DNA from: JAKACU01 sp021821185
GTDB lineage: Bacteria; Bacillota; Bacilli; Alicyclobacillales; SLC66
Assembly (NCBI GenBank): GCA_027343965.1
Contig: DAHWJX010000149.1
Coordinates: 1 to 15,934 of the forward strand
DNA: 15,934 nt
Reading direction: 5' to 3'
Shown: piece by piece, positions 1-7,583 of the stretch
How positions within the stretch are numbered: position 1 is the first letter of the stretch
Layout of the letters: each line of letters starts with the position of its first letter
The notes under the pieces: generated by a model
Databases searched by the model: none
The model's input: only the letters and a program-made list of their open reading frames with translations
Told to the model about the DNA's origin: nothing
Made by a program: the position numbers and the translations under genes

Positions 1-20
1 CCACGTTTTCACCTGCGTTT

Positions 21-923
21 CTATAAGAATGTTTCAAGTTTACGTAGATCACATGGCAATGGAGACTGCACAGTAATCAACGCCTTGGTCATCGGATGCA
101 CAAAAGATAAAGAACTGGCATGCAACGCTTGGCGATCAAGCCTGTCTGCGACAAGGTCGGGCGTACCTGGACCATATAAGGCATCACCGAGGATCGGATA
201 CCCAATGTAGGACAGGTGCACCCGAATTTGATGGGTTCGGCCTGTGTCTAAACGCAACGAAACCTTTGAAGCACCGCTTAGCAAATAGCGTACCATTACG
301 TTGACATGCGTGACAGCATGATGACCGTAAGAGGCAACAGCATGCCGCGTTGGCGTCTGCGGGACCGCGATAATCGGAGCTATAATACTGCGTTCCTCCA
401 TTTTCATGATACCTTGTACAAAGGCTGTATATCCACGATGAATGTCATGTGCTAGAAACGTGCGCGCCAATCGTTCTTGGGCGAGTTTGTGTTTTGCCAA
501 CAAGACCAGCCCCGACGTATCCTGATCTAGACGATGCAGTAAAAAAACACGCCCACTCTTTTGCTGTAACTTGAGATAATGAACTACGCCGGCAAGTAGC
601 GTCCCTGTGCGTCGCCTGCCAACCGGATGGATCAACACATGCGCAGGTTTGTCAACCACAAGTACATGGTCATCCTCATAGACGATAGCGATATCAATCG
701 GTTCTGGAATCACAACCTCGCGGTCATCTTGTGGTGCCGTTACGGTTATGTGATCACCCACGTACACACGCTTGCGCCAAAAATAAGGTTGCCCATTCAC
801 TAAAACACTCTGCTGTTGCTGAAGGATTCGTCGCAAAGTACGCCCCATGTGAAGGGGACGCAAAAGTGTCTCAAGCATCACACCATCTTCATGAGCCGTG
901 ACCACATGATCAAAATACAGCAA
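21..923 (-). CDS. RluA-family 23S rRNA-type pseudouridine synthase
   Basis: This enzyme isomerises uridine to pseudouridine in structured RNA, most likely rRNA. The N-terminal part (about residues 15-60) resembles an S4-type RNA-binding fold. The catalytic motif HRLDQDTSGLVLLAK is clear, with the catalytic Asp at about residue 133, followed by the family's HQIRVHL and GD-LYG motifs. The open frame extends to a TTG at 977, but only the TTG at 923 has a ribosome binding site (GAGG, six bases upstream), giving about 300 residues, usual for the RluD/YhcT/YjbO group. The gene is divergent from the YpmS-like gene with about 77 bases between. Family membership is certain; which RNA position is modified cannot be told from sequence. 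It ends only 20 bases from the window edge, so a downstream partner cannot be judged. Confidence 0.93.
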   Translation of the reverse strand: MLYFDHVVTAHEDGVMLETLLRPLHMGRTLRRILQQQQSVLVNGQPYFWRKRVYVGDHITVTAPQDDREVVIPEPIDIAIVYEDDHVLVVDKPAHVLIHPVGRRRTGTLLAGVVHYLKLQQKSGRVFLLHRLDQDTSGLVLLAKHKLAQERLARTFLAHDIHRGYTAFVQGIMKMEERSIIAPIIAVPQTPTRHAVASYGHHAVTHVNVMVRYLLSGASKVSLRLDTGRTHQIRVHLSYIGYPILGDALYGPGTPDLVADRLDRQALHASSLSFVHPMTKALITVQSPLPCDLRKLETFL

Positions 924-941
924 GTCAATCCTCAACTTTCT

Positions 942-970
942 GGCATGGACGCAAAATCCATGTGTATACT
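942..970 (+). promoter_or_regulatory. Possible promoter of the YpmS-like gene
   Basis: A TATACT -10 box (965-970) lies 30 bases before the ATG at 1001. The best-placed -35 sequence at 17 bases spacing, TGGCAT (942-947), is poor. Because the neighbouring gene is divergent, some promoter is expected here, but this assignment is weak. Confidence 0.3.
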
Positions 971-1000
971 TGTACAAGAATAAAGAAAGGAACCAGACGC

Positions 1001-1603
1001 ATGCAACGACAACGCCGTCAACCTCGTCACGCCTTCACCTTAGGGTTAATTTCAGGGTTCGTCCTGACGACAGGATTGATTTTTATTTCTGCAATCAGCG
1101 CCCTGTCCTATGTTCAACAGCAAGGACAGAAAAGTGCCACGTATGCCGTGACACCTGATCTTTCGAACAGTGGCAACCGTGTACAGTTGTACTTTCCCTT
1201 GGAACGTTTTTTAGCCTGGCGTTCCACTTCTGAATTAAAACTTTTCATGCAAGGGGATACAGTACACGTACGGCTCGCAGCCCTTATCATCCCAGCTTTT
1301 CAGTTCCATGTCGCAGTTGATATAGCAGGTATTCCGAGTGTCACGCACGGTTATTTCACCTTGCAAAACGTACACGGATCCGTCGATGCCATTCCGGTTC
1401 CGACCAATCTTTTATTAGGCGCTATCGCAATGGATGGAGCCAAATACGGCATTCACGTCAACGATGCCAAAGATACCTTATATGTAGAAAAAACCTTTGG
1501 CTCCTATCAATTGGCAGGTTATGATCAAGCCACAAGAGATCTTGTGATTTCCTTGCCAATTCAAGCTGTTGAGCAAGCAGCGCGCGGGCAAAGCGTCATC
1601 TGA
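1001..1603 (+). CDS. Membrane-anchored DUF2140/YpmS-like protein
   Basis: The product has about 200 residues. A short basic N-terminus (residues 1-11, rich in Arg and Gln) is followed by one hydrophobic segment at about 12-34, then an extracytoplasmic domain, so it is probably anchored in the membrane and facing outward. The domain pattern (a short helix such as FPLERFLAW, alternating beta strands, a late proline-rich IPVPTNLLLGAI stretch, and a C-terminal strand DLVISLPI) resembles the DUF2140/YpmS family, whose function is unknown. ATG 1001 is chosen because AAAGGA lies about 10 bases upstream and the charge pattern fits a membrane anchor; the GTG at 962 has no binding site and lies beside the -10 box. 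The stop codon sits in a hairpin shared with the convergent acetyltransferase gene. The family call is by pattern only. Confidence 0.65.
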   Translation: MQRQRRQPRHAFTLGLISGFVLTTGLIFISAISALSYVQQQGQKSATYAVTPDLSNSGNRVQLYFPLERFLAWRSTSELKLFMQGDTVHVRLAALIIPAFQFHVAVDIAGIPSVTHGYFTLQNVHGSVDAIPVPTNLLLGAIAMDGAKYGIHVNDAKDTLYVEKTFGSYQLAGYDQATRDLVISLPIQAVEQAARGQSVI

Positions 1604-1614
1604 CGCAAGCCCGC
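1584..1614. terminator. Hairpin between convergent genes, possible bidirectional terminator
   Basis: Two nested inverted repeats, GCGGGC/GCCCGC and GCGTCA/TGACGC, form a 12-bp stem with a small A-rich internal loop and almost no hairpin loop. The stop codon of the YpmS-like gene (1601-1603) lies in the right arm. It sits between convergent genes, where a terminator is expected, but neither side has a proper T-run, so efficiency is doubtful. Confidence 0.45.
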
Positions 1615-1633
1615 AGCACATCTTGCTATTATG

Positions 1634-2272
1634 TTAGTCTGCGATCTGTTTTTTCACCATGCGATAGTCAAAGATAGCATAACCATTTTTTTGATAAAGT
1701 TCGACAGCGTGCACATTGCTTTTTGTGACAAATACCTGATACGACTGTAAGCCCCGACTAGAAAGCCAAGACTCTGCAGCTTGCAGAGCCTGCTTCCCAG
1801 CCCCTCTGCCGCGAAAAGCATCCTCGATGTAAATCTCGCCAATGATACCAGTATGATCCCATGTGTTAGGATCCAGCGTCTCTGTGACAAAAACGTAACC
1901 CACAGGTTCTCGATGGGCCGTTTCAAGCAGATACACCATCCCTTCGCGCCGGGACATCATGGCACTGACTTGGCGCAAGAAATTCTGCGTTTCCGCGCGT
2001 GTTGCGATTTGTCGGCGCGTCTCCTTTACATCAAAAGTTTGATTGGCCAATTTGTGCCATAATTCATTTTGCAACAAGACCAATTCCACGTGATACCGCG
2101 ACACTCGTTCAGCATCGCGGACAGGATCCATGGGACGCACCGTAAAAGTTAAAGGTTCTAGCCGAACCGCCTTGAGGACTTCCCGCACAGGACGTTTTTT
2201 TCGTACGGGCATCTTTCTAACATGAGGCTTCATTTGCTGTTTCATATGGTCGTGATATTGCCGTTGTTGCAT
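1634..2272 (-). CDS. GNAT-family N-acetyltransferase
   Basis: This is a predicted acyl-CoA-dependent N-acyltransferase of 212 residues; the substrate is unknown. The C-terminal two thirds carry the GNAT fold: an internal strand YVFVTETL, the strand GEIYIED leading into the acetyl-CoA pyrophosphate loop FRGRGAGKQAL, and the closing VELYQKNGY motif. An unusually basic N-terminal extension of about 35 residues (several Lys, Arg and His) precedes the fold. ATG 2272 is preferred because GGGAAGGGG lies seven bases before it; the ATG at 2293 has no binding site. The gene follows prs on the same strand after about 78 bases, in which I find no convincing promoter or terminator. The basic tail might bind nucleic acid or ribosomes, which is speculation. 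Confidence 0.85.
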   Translation of the reverse strand: MQQRQYHDHMKQQMKPHVRKMPVRKKRPVREVLKAVRLEPLTFTVRPMDPVRDAERVSRYHVELVLLQNELWHKLANQTFDVKETRRQIATRAETQNFLRQVSAMMSRREGMVYLLETAHREPVGYVFVTETLDPNTWDHTGIIGEIYIEDAFRGRGAGKQALQAAESWLSSRGLQSYQVFVTKSNVHAVELYQKNGYAIFDYRMVKKQIAD

Positions 2273-2350
2273 GCACAAACCCCTTCCCGCCATATAATGG
2301 TGTTACAACCACTATACGCAGCAAGAGCTTGTTCCATAGCTAAAGAAAAC

Positions 2351-3304
2351 TCACATCGTGCTAAGCGCTAGATTTTGATGCACACGATCTATCGTACGCG
2401 CCAATAGCGGAGCAATCGGCAGTACTTTAATCGGCACATCTTTCATGGTTACAGGCAAAGGGATACTGTCAGTCACAAGCACCTGAGCGATAGCCTTGTG
2501 CTGTAGCCGTGTCTCCGCTGGTGTTGAAAACACTCCGTGTGTCGCGCACAAAACCGCATTTTGCCGGGCTCCCATCGCGACAAGCGTGTCAACCACTTGT
2601 ACGATAGTTCCTCCGGTATCGATGATATCTTCAATAACAACGGGTGTTTTATCTTTCACGTCGCCAATGAGATGGGTAATCACAGCTTCATTATGACTGG
2701 GTCTGCCTTTATGCATGATAGCCATCGGCAAGTCAAGAATCGCTGCAAACTTTTCAGCCGTCTTGGCTCGTCCTGCGTCAGGAGACACAACAACTGCATT
2801 TTCAAGATTCATTGAGCGAACTTCGTCAGCGAGAACCTGAAGTGCTGACAAATGATCCACCGGAATATTGAAAAAACCTTGAATTGCAGCAGCGTGCAAA
2901 TCAAGCGTAATCACACGATGAGCCCCTACCGTCGTTAACACATCCGCAACGACTTTAGCTGAAATGGGCTCACGAGAAATGCCCTGCTTTTCTTGTCTGC
3001 CATAACCAAAGTAAGGGATGATCACATTTATACGTCCTACTGAACTGCGCTTAAGCGCATCAATCATAAGCAATAACTCAACAAAGTGATCGTTGATAGG
3101 GGGAGAAAATGATTGCAGCAAATAAACATCTACGCCGCGAACACTATCAGGAAATTGAGCATATAATTCGCCACTCTTAAACTTAGAAAGGTGGACCTGA
3201 CCGAGTTCAACACCAAGACTGTGAGCTACTTGTTCTGCCAATTCACGATTGGACGATCCTGAAAACAATCGATACGATGTTCCTGTAAAATGACCATCTA
3301 CCAC
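2351..3304 (-). CDS. prs: Ribose-phosphate pyrophosphokinase (PRPP synthetase), divergent
   Basis: It should make phosphoribosyl pyrophosphate from ribose 5-phosphate and ATP for purine, pyrimidine, NAD, His and Trp synthesis. Family motifs in order: LFSGSSNRELA at the N-terminus, SREPISAKVVADVL, LDLHAAAIQGFF, VVVSPDAG, the flexible catalytic loop HKGRP (the Lys and second Arg of the usual KRRP kept, the middle Arg replaced by Gly), and the PRPP loop EDIIDTGGT, where Glu replaces the usual first Asp. The ATP-binding RQDRKAR segment is RQEKQGI here. The frame is open to a GTG at 3391, but GTG 3304 has GGAGGTG nine bases upstream and gives 317 residues, the normal family length. The gene follows the kinase gene by about 93 bases. 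In Bacillus the main prs lies beside glmU, so this may be a second copy; that is inference. Confidence 0.88.
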   Translation of the reverse strand: MVDGHFTGTSYRLFSGSSNRELAEQVAHSLGVELGQVHLSKFKSGELYAQFPDSVRGVDVYLLQSFSPPINDHFVELLLMIDALKRSSVGRINVIIPYFGYGRQEKQGISREPISAKVVADVLTTVGAHRVITLDLHAAAIQGFFNIPVDHLSALQVLADEVRSMNLENAVVVSPDAGRAKTAEKFAAILDLPMAIMHKGRPSHNEAVITHLIGDVKDKTPVVIEDIIDTGGTIVQVVDTLVAMGARQNAVLCATHGVFSTPAETRLQHKAIAQVLVTDSIPLPVTMKDVPIKVLPIAPLLARTIDRVHQNLALSTM

Positions 3305-3397
3305 GGTCGTTGCCACCTCCGCTGATTCTGCCGTATCTAATACTTCCCTGCTAACTGTACCATTCCTGATGCAGAATGTGAACAAAGTCACGGCTAT

Positions 3398-4726
3398 CTA
3401 GCGTAATTTGTCGACAGATTGATCATAAGCACGCAAACGAATCGTAATTTCAGTGCCTTTTCCCACTTCGCTTTGGATCGTCATTTTGCCTTGATGCGAA
3501 GAAACAATCCGCTTGGCAATAGCCAAACCGAGTCCCGTCGATTTTGCCCGTGTACGTGCAACATCACCACGTACAAATCGTTCAGTCACTTTCGCTAACA
3601 AATCAGGAGCGATACCAATACCAGTATCTGCCACGGTAATATCAAAATAAACTCCGGTTCGTACGACACTAAGAGTGATACTTCCGTTTACGGTATACTT
3701 CTGTGCATTATCAAGCAAGATCGTCAACAGTTGGCGCAAACGCAATGAATCTCCAAAAACATAACCTTGGTCTGGTAAGGACGTTGTAAATGCCAACCCT
3801 TTTTGTGCGAGAACCATCTCAAAAACTGCTGTAACCTCCTGGCAGACATCCACGATGGAAACTGGAGCCGCTTTCACAAATTGTTCCCCTGCTTCGATTC
3901 TTGCCATATCCAGCAGGTCGTCCACCAAATGTGCCATACGCCGATTTTCACTATAAATCGCTTCCATCCAGTTTAAGTGATCCTGTAGCGGATCTTCTAC
4001 GTGCCGTAACAACAACTCCAAGTGCGTCATCATCACCGAAAGTGGCGTACGCAACTCATGCGAAATATCAGTGACAAATTCCTGTTCTCGTTTCCTTGCC
4101 GCCATCAGCGGCCGCAGCGTCCATAACCCAAGGGAATAACCGCCGATAATGGTAAACAATATGCCAACGAATCCAGCGAGTAACAACAAGCCAAGCAGCC
4201 TGTATAAAACCTCTAATTGCGGCCCAATATCTTCTGTAATTTGTAGCACACGACGTGGATGATTGGATAATTGCACCTCTAGTACACGAAACGTCGTACC
4301 ATTTGAAGTGACATTCTTGTAACTTGTTTCTCCGAAATTTTGCTGTGCCATATGTGACAGCGTCAGCAATAGATCTTGAGAATAAATGGTACCCTCAGAA
4401 ATATGCGGTTGCATTTGATATTGAGGAACCATGTTCCAAATTGATATGAACAAATCACCGTCAATACCATGAAGTTCGGGAGCCTCAAAAGAGAATCCAG
4501 ATGCCATTTGCTGAGAAATCACTTGTTGAGCCATGCCGGCCAGACGCTGATCGATCGAATGATCGGTGTCTTTTGCAAGCAACGTATACACCAATAAGGA
4601 TAGACCGCTCCATATGACTGCAAGAACGGCCATATTAACAAGGGCAAGCCTGACACGTTGCTTGCGAATCAGCCATTTATCTGTAAGCGATACCCAAGAC
4701 CGCGAACGGTTTGAATGGTCGGACAT
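3398..4726 (-). CDS. Sensor histidine kinase of a two-component system
   Basis: This membrane kinase of 442 residues should autophosphorylate and pass phosphate to the regulator encoded just before it. Two membrane segments (about residues 26-50 and 176-201) flank an extracytoplasmic sensor of about 125 residues with no recognised domain. The DHp motif SHELRTPLS follows, with the phospho-acceptor His at about 223, then the ATPase motifs: N box LLDNAQKYT, G1 ADTGIGIAP and G2 STGLGLAIAK. The linker after the second membrane segment is short and I see no clear HAMP domain. ATG 4726 is chosen over the GTG at 4735 because GGAG lies eight bases before it. The start lies inside the regulator gene (58-nt overlap), so the two are translated from one mRNA. 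The signal is unknown. Confidence 0.92.
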   Translation of the reverse strand: MSDHSNRSRSWVSLTDKWLIRKQRVRLALVNMAVLAVIWSGLSLLVYTLLAKDTDHSIDQRLAGMAQQVISQQMASGFSFEAPELHGIDGDLFISIWNMVPQYQMQPHISEGTIYSQDLLLTLSHMAQQNFGETSYKNVTSNGTTFRVLEVQLSNHPRRVLQITEDIGPQLEVLYRLLGLLLLAGFVGILFTIIGGYSLGLWTLRPLMAARKREQEFVTDISHELRTPLSVMMTHLELLLRHVEDPLQDHLNWMEAIYSENRRMAHLVDDLLDMARIEAGEQFVKAAPVSIVDVCQEVTAVFEMVLAQKGLAFTTSLPDQGYVFGDSLRLRQLLTILLDNAQKYTVNGSITLSVVRTGVYFDITVADTGIGIAPDLLAKVTERFVRGDVARTRAKSTGLGLAIAKRIVSSHQGKMTIQSEVGKGTEITIRLRAYDQSVDKLR

Positions 4727-5349
4727 CCATCGCACTCCAATCGCTTGCGTAACTTAGAAATATAGGTTTCTAGCGTGTTTTCTAAAACGTCACCCTCAAA
4801 ACCCCAAATTCTGTCCATCAACTGCGATCGCGTCAATACTTGTCCGCGGTGTCGTAGTAACAATTCAAGCAATACGGCCTCTTTTGGTGGTAATATGGAA
4901 ATCTCATCACCTACCATCAGTTCACGCGCAGCTGTGTGAAACGATATGGCCCCCAACGTCACGACATCAGGATCCTCAAATTCACCACCCAGCCGGCGCA
5001 ATAGAGCACGCACGCGAGCAAGCAATTCGGTAGTCGCAAAGGGTTTCACCAAATAATCATCGGCGCCCACATCAAGTCCATGCACTCGATCATGCACACT
5101 GTCTCGAGCGGTAAGCATTAGGACGGGAATCAGATTCTTATCTTTACGCAGTTGCTTAACCACAGAAAAACCATCAAGTTCCGGAAGCATCACGTCCAAA
5201 ACCACAACATCGTATACACCATCTTGGGCGTATTGGACAGCAGACATGCCATCCGTTGCTAACGTCACCTCATATTGTTCTTCGTGCAGCAAATCAACGA
5301 GAGCAGGACCTAGCATGGCATCATCTTCTACCAAGAGTATCTTAGGCAA
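4669..5349 (-). CDS. OmpR/PhoB-family response regulator
   Basis: This DNA-binding regulator of 226 residues begins with a receiver domain: acidic pocket Glu8-Asp9-Asp10, phospho-acceptor Asp52 in VVLDVMLP, and the conserved Lys102 in VKPF. A winged-helix effector domain follows (about residues 125-226), with LPPKEAVLLELL and the recognition region NTLETYISKLRKRL. The frame is open up to 5457, but TTG 5349 is the likely start: GGAG is eight bases upstream and the protein then begins with MPKILLVEDD, as in the family. It is the first gene of the regulator-kinase operon. The divergent lexA gene shares the upstream region. TATACT-like boxes are present (5447-5452) but without a matching -35, so the promoter may need an activator. 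Targets are unknown. Confidence 0.93.
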   Translation of the reverse strand: MPKILLVEDDAMLGPALVDLLHEEQYEVTLATDGMSAVQYAQDGVYDVVVLDVMLPELDGFSVVKQLRKDKNLIPVLMLTARDSVHDRVHGLDVGADDYLVKPFATTELLARVRALLRRLGGEFEDPDVVTLGAISFHTAARELMVGDEISILPPKEAVLLELLLRHRGQVLTRSQLMDRIWGFEGDVLENTLETYISKLRKRLECDGCPTIQTVRGLGYRLQING

Positions 5350-5465
5350 ACATATCATCTCCAACGCGGTATAATCATCAAGAGAATGCCGATTCTCACT
5401 ATACGGATAGATGCTGTAGAAATACTGAAATGTACAGCAGAGGTATAGTATAATCAATCACTAAC

Positions 5466-5479
5466 CGAACACGTGTTTG
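5466..5479 (+). promoter_or_regulatory. LexA operator (Firmicutes SOS box)
   Basis: CGAACACGTGTTTG matches the Bacillus LexA/DinR site CGAAC-N4-GTTYG at all core positions. It overlaps the -35 box of the lexA promoter by three bases, the right place for repressor autoregulation. It also lies upstream of the divergent regulator gene. Confidence 0.88.
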
Positions 5480-5505
5480 TCAACCTCATTGTAGCATGCT
5501 ATACT
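5477..5505 (+). promoter_or_regulatory. lexA promoter
   Basis: -35 TTGTCA (5477-5482), 17-base spacer, -10 TATACT (5500-5505), with the extended -10 dinucleotide TG at 5497-5498. Transcription should begin near 5512, about 32 bases before the lexA start codon. Confidence 0.85.
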
Positions 5506-5543
5506 CCCCATAGAAACATTTGGACGAAAGGGGAATGATCGGC

Positions 5544-6158
5544 ATGGGGCGCGCAAACGCCATTGAAAAACAAGATGCGATTCTTGCCTTTATAAAAAGT
5601 GAAGTCATGCTTCGAGGCTATCCACCGTCCGTGCGTGAAATTGGCGAAGCCGTCGGTGTCATGAGTACCTCCACGGTTCATGGACATCTTTCCCAACTTG
5701 AAAAGCGTGGCTTAATTCGTCGTAATAAAACGAAACCTCGCGCCATCGAAGTGATTGACGACCATTCTCAACATACTGGCACATTCCCGGTTGTTCCACT
5801 TATCGGCAGAGTAACGGCAGGTATCCCCATCTCGGCTGTGGAAGATATCGAAGGATATATCCCTTTACTGACTCCCATGCAAGATATTGACACTGTATTT
5901 GCCTTGCGCGTCATCGGTGATAGCATGATCAATGCGGGGATATTTTCAAGGGACATCGTTTACGTAAAGAGACAAGCCACAGCAGTCAATGGCGATGTGA
6001 TCGTGGCCATGACGGAAGACGGTGAGGCTACGGTGAAACGTTACTTTCGAGAAAAAGATCGGATCCGTTTACAGCCAGAGAACGATTCGATGGAACCTTT
6101 ATTTTATCGAAATATTTCGGTTATAGGTAAGGTTGTAGGCTTGTGGCGCTCATTATAA
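5544..6158 (+). CDS. lexA: SOS response repressor LexA
   Basis: LexA represses DNA-damage genes and cleaves itself when RecA filaments form. The N-terminal winged helix (about residues 5-70) has the recognition region PPSVREIGEAVGVMSTSTVH. The scissile Ala92-Gly93 bond is in GRVTAGIP, the catalytic Ser127 is in GDSM, and the general-base Lys165 is in GEATVKRYF, so the autoprotease is intact. ATG 5544 gives 204 residues, close to B. subtilis LexA; an extended match to the anti-Shine-Dalgarno region (GAAAGGGG) lies about ten bases upstream. TTG 5520 and ATG 5535 are in frame but poorly spaced. A LexA box overlaps its promoter. In B. subtilis lexA is likewise near the glnRA region. The stop codon lies in the A-rich flank of the glnA terminator. 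Confidence 0.98.
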   Translation: MGRANAIEKQDAILAFIKSEVMLRGYPPSVREIGEAVGVMSTSTVHGHLSQLEKRGLIRRNKTKPRAIEVIDDHSQHTGTFPVVPLIGRVTAGIPISAVEDIEGYIPLLTPMQDIDTVFALRVIGDSMINAGIFSRDIVYVKRQATAVNGDVIVAMTEDGEATVKRYFREKDRIRLQPENDSMEPLFYRNISVIGKVVGLWRSL

Positions 6159-6183
6159 AAAGGCAGCGATAGAAATCGCCGCC
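6157..6183 (-). terminator. glnA intrinsic terminator, also at the lexA 3' end
   Basis: On the minus strand GGCGGCGAT-TTCT-ATCGCTGCC forms a nine-base-pair stem (one G-U pair) followed by TTTTT (6157-6161). It ends the glnA transcript. On the plus strand the same stem follows the lexA stop but has only a weak pyrimidine-rich tail, so it is a poorer terminator in that direction. Confidence 0.85.
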
Positions 6184-6207
6184 TCATGCCTTTCTCCTCT
6201 TATGCCA

Positions 6208-7545
6208 TCAATATAGTGACAGGTACTGTTCTCGTTCCCACGGATGGACCGCTGTACGAAACATATCCCATTCAATCATCTTCGCTTCATAAAAATGTGC
6301 ATAAGCATGTTCCCCCAAGGCACCACGAATCACTTCATCATTCGCTAATTCATCAAGTGCTTCGCGCAAATTATCAGGTAAACTGTGTATCCCGGCACGG
6401 ACACGCTCCATTTCATTCATGATATAAATATTGCGATTAACAGGAGCTGGCGGCATCAATTTCCTTTCCACCCCGTCAAGCCCCGCACGCAACATAACAG
6501 CAATAGCGAGATAGGGATTCGTCGAAGGATCAGGACTACGCACTTCGATACGTGTGCCAATGCCGCGTGATGCGGGTACGCGCACAAGAGGTGAGCGATT
6601 CTTGCCTGACCATGCAATATGACACGGTGCTTCATAGCCCGGGACAAGACGTTTGTACGAGTTCACGATCGGATTCGTGACGGCAGTAAAACCACGCGCA
6701 TGGGCCAATATTCCGGCAAGATAGTGCCTTGCAATGGTGCTTAAGCCAAACTCATCAGACGCATCATAGAACGCATTGCCTGTTTCATTAAAAAGTGATT
6801 GATGGCAATGCATACCTGACCCATTTAACCCAAATAAAGGTTTAGGCATAAACGTCGCATGTAATCCAAACTGCCTTGCGACCGTTTTCACGACGAGCTT
6901 AAACGTCATGATGTTGTCAGCCGCTTGAAGTGCCTGTGCGTATTTAAAATCAATTTCATGTTGTCCAGGTGCGACTTCATGGTGTGATGCCTCAATTTCA
7001 AAGCCAAGCGATTCAAGAACCAGCACAATCTCCCTTCGGCAATTTTCGCCAAGGTCAACTGGTGCTAAATCAAAATAACCGCCTTGATCATTTACCTCTG
7101 TTGTCGGGTTCCCGTGTTCATCCATCTGCAACAGGAAAAACTCCGGCTCCGATCCCACATTCATGGTGGGAAAGCCTAAGGAGTTGGCATAATCCAAAGC
7201 TCTTTTTAAGATGCTTCTCGGATCTCCTGCAAAAGGTGAGCCATCCGGCATATGGATGTCACAGATGAGCCGGGCCACCTTTCCTTGTCCACCATGCCAT
7301 GGAAACACTAACCATGATGACAAATCCGGGTAGAGATACATGTCAGACTCTTCAATGCGCACAAAACCTTCGATAGAAGAGCCGTCAAACATAATTTTAT
7401 TATCTAATGCCTTGGCAAGCTGGCTGATGGGCACCTCGACATTTTTAATCACACCTAACAAATCGGTAAATTGCAGGCGTAAGTACCGAACATCCTGCTC
7501 TTTTGCCAAAAGCACGATATCGTCCCGCGTGTAGTCCTTGCGCAT
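6208..7545 (-). CDS. glnA: Glutamine synthetase, type I (GSI-alpha)
   Basis: It catalyses glutamate + NH4+ + ATP to glutamine in the cytoplasm, probably as a dodecamer. Visible motifs are MFDGSSIEGF near residue 52, the metal-binding SEPEFFLL, PGQHEIDFKYA, the loop NSYKRLVPGYEAP, and KNRSPLVRVP. The length of 445 residues fits the Bacillus GSI-alpha class. The Arg in GFVRIEESDM and the Glu in VPGYEAP correspond to B. subtilis Arg62 and Glu304, which matter for feedback inhibition. The Tyr adenylylation motif of enteric enzymes is absent. In Bacillus the feedback-inhibited enzyme also controls GlnR and TnrA activity. The ATG at 7545 has GGGGAAGGTG nine bases upstream. glnR lies 38 bases before it, forming the glnRA operon. 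Confidence 0.98.
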   Translation of the reverse strand: MRKDYTRDDIVLLAKEQDVRYLRLQFTDLLGVIKNVEVPISQLAKALDNKIMFDGSSIEGFVRIEESDMYLYPDLSSWLVFPWHGGQGKVARLICDIHMPDGSPFAGDPRSILKRALDYANSLGFPTMNVGSEPEFFLLQMDEHGNPTTEVNDQGGYFDLAPVDLGENCRREIVLVLESLGFEIEASHHEVAPGQHEIDFKYAQALQAADNIMTFKLVVKTVARQFGLHATFMPKPLFGLNGSGMHCHQSLFNETGNAFYDASDEFGLSTIARHYLAGILAHARGFTAVTNPIVNSYKRLVPGYEAPCHIAWSGKNRSPLVRVPASRGIGTRIEVRSPDPSTNPYLAIAVMLRAGLDGVERKLMPPAPVNRNIYIMNEMERVRAGIHSLPDNLREALDELANDEVIRGALGEHAYAHFYEAKMIEWDMFRTAVHPWEREQYLSLY

Positions 7546-7583
7546 CGATTACAACACCTTCCCCGTCATGATCGCTATTTCTT

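Noticed and set aside
3305..3391. N-terminal extension of Prs from the GTG at 3391
   Set aside because: No ribosome binding site there, and the extra 29 residues do not belong to the family; GTG 3304 has a good site and gives normal length.
5382..5397. GAGAAT-GCCG-ATTCTC hairpin in the regulator leader
   Set aside because: Only six base pairs, no T-run and no known motif; probably chance.
5350..5457. Hydrophobic N-terminal extension of the response regulator from 5457
   Set aside because: Receiver domains start directly with the KILLVEDD strand; TTG 5349 has the well-placed binding site.
7546..7583. GlnR box between glnR and glnA
   Set aside because: No TGTNA-N7-TNACA match in this 38-base gap; glnA is probably read from upstream.
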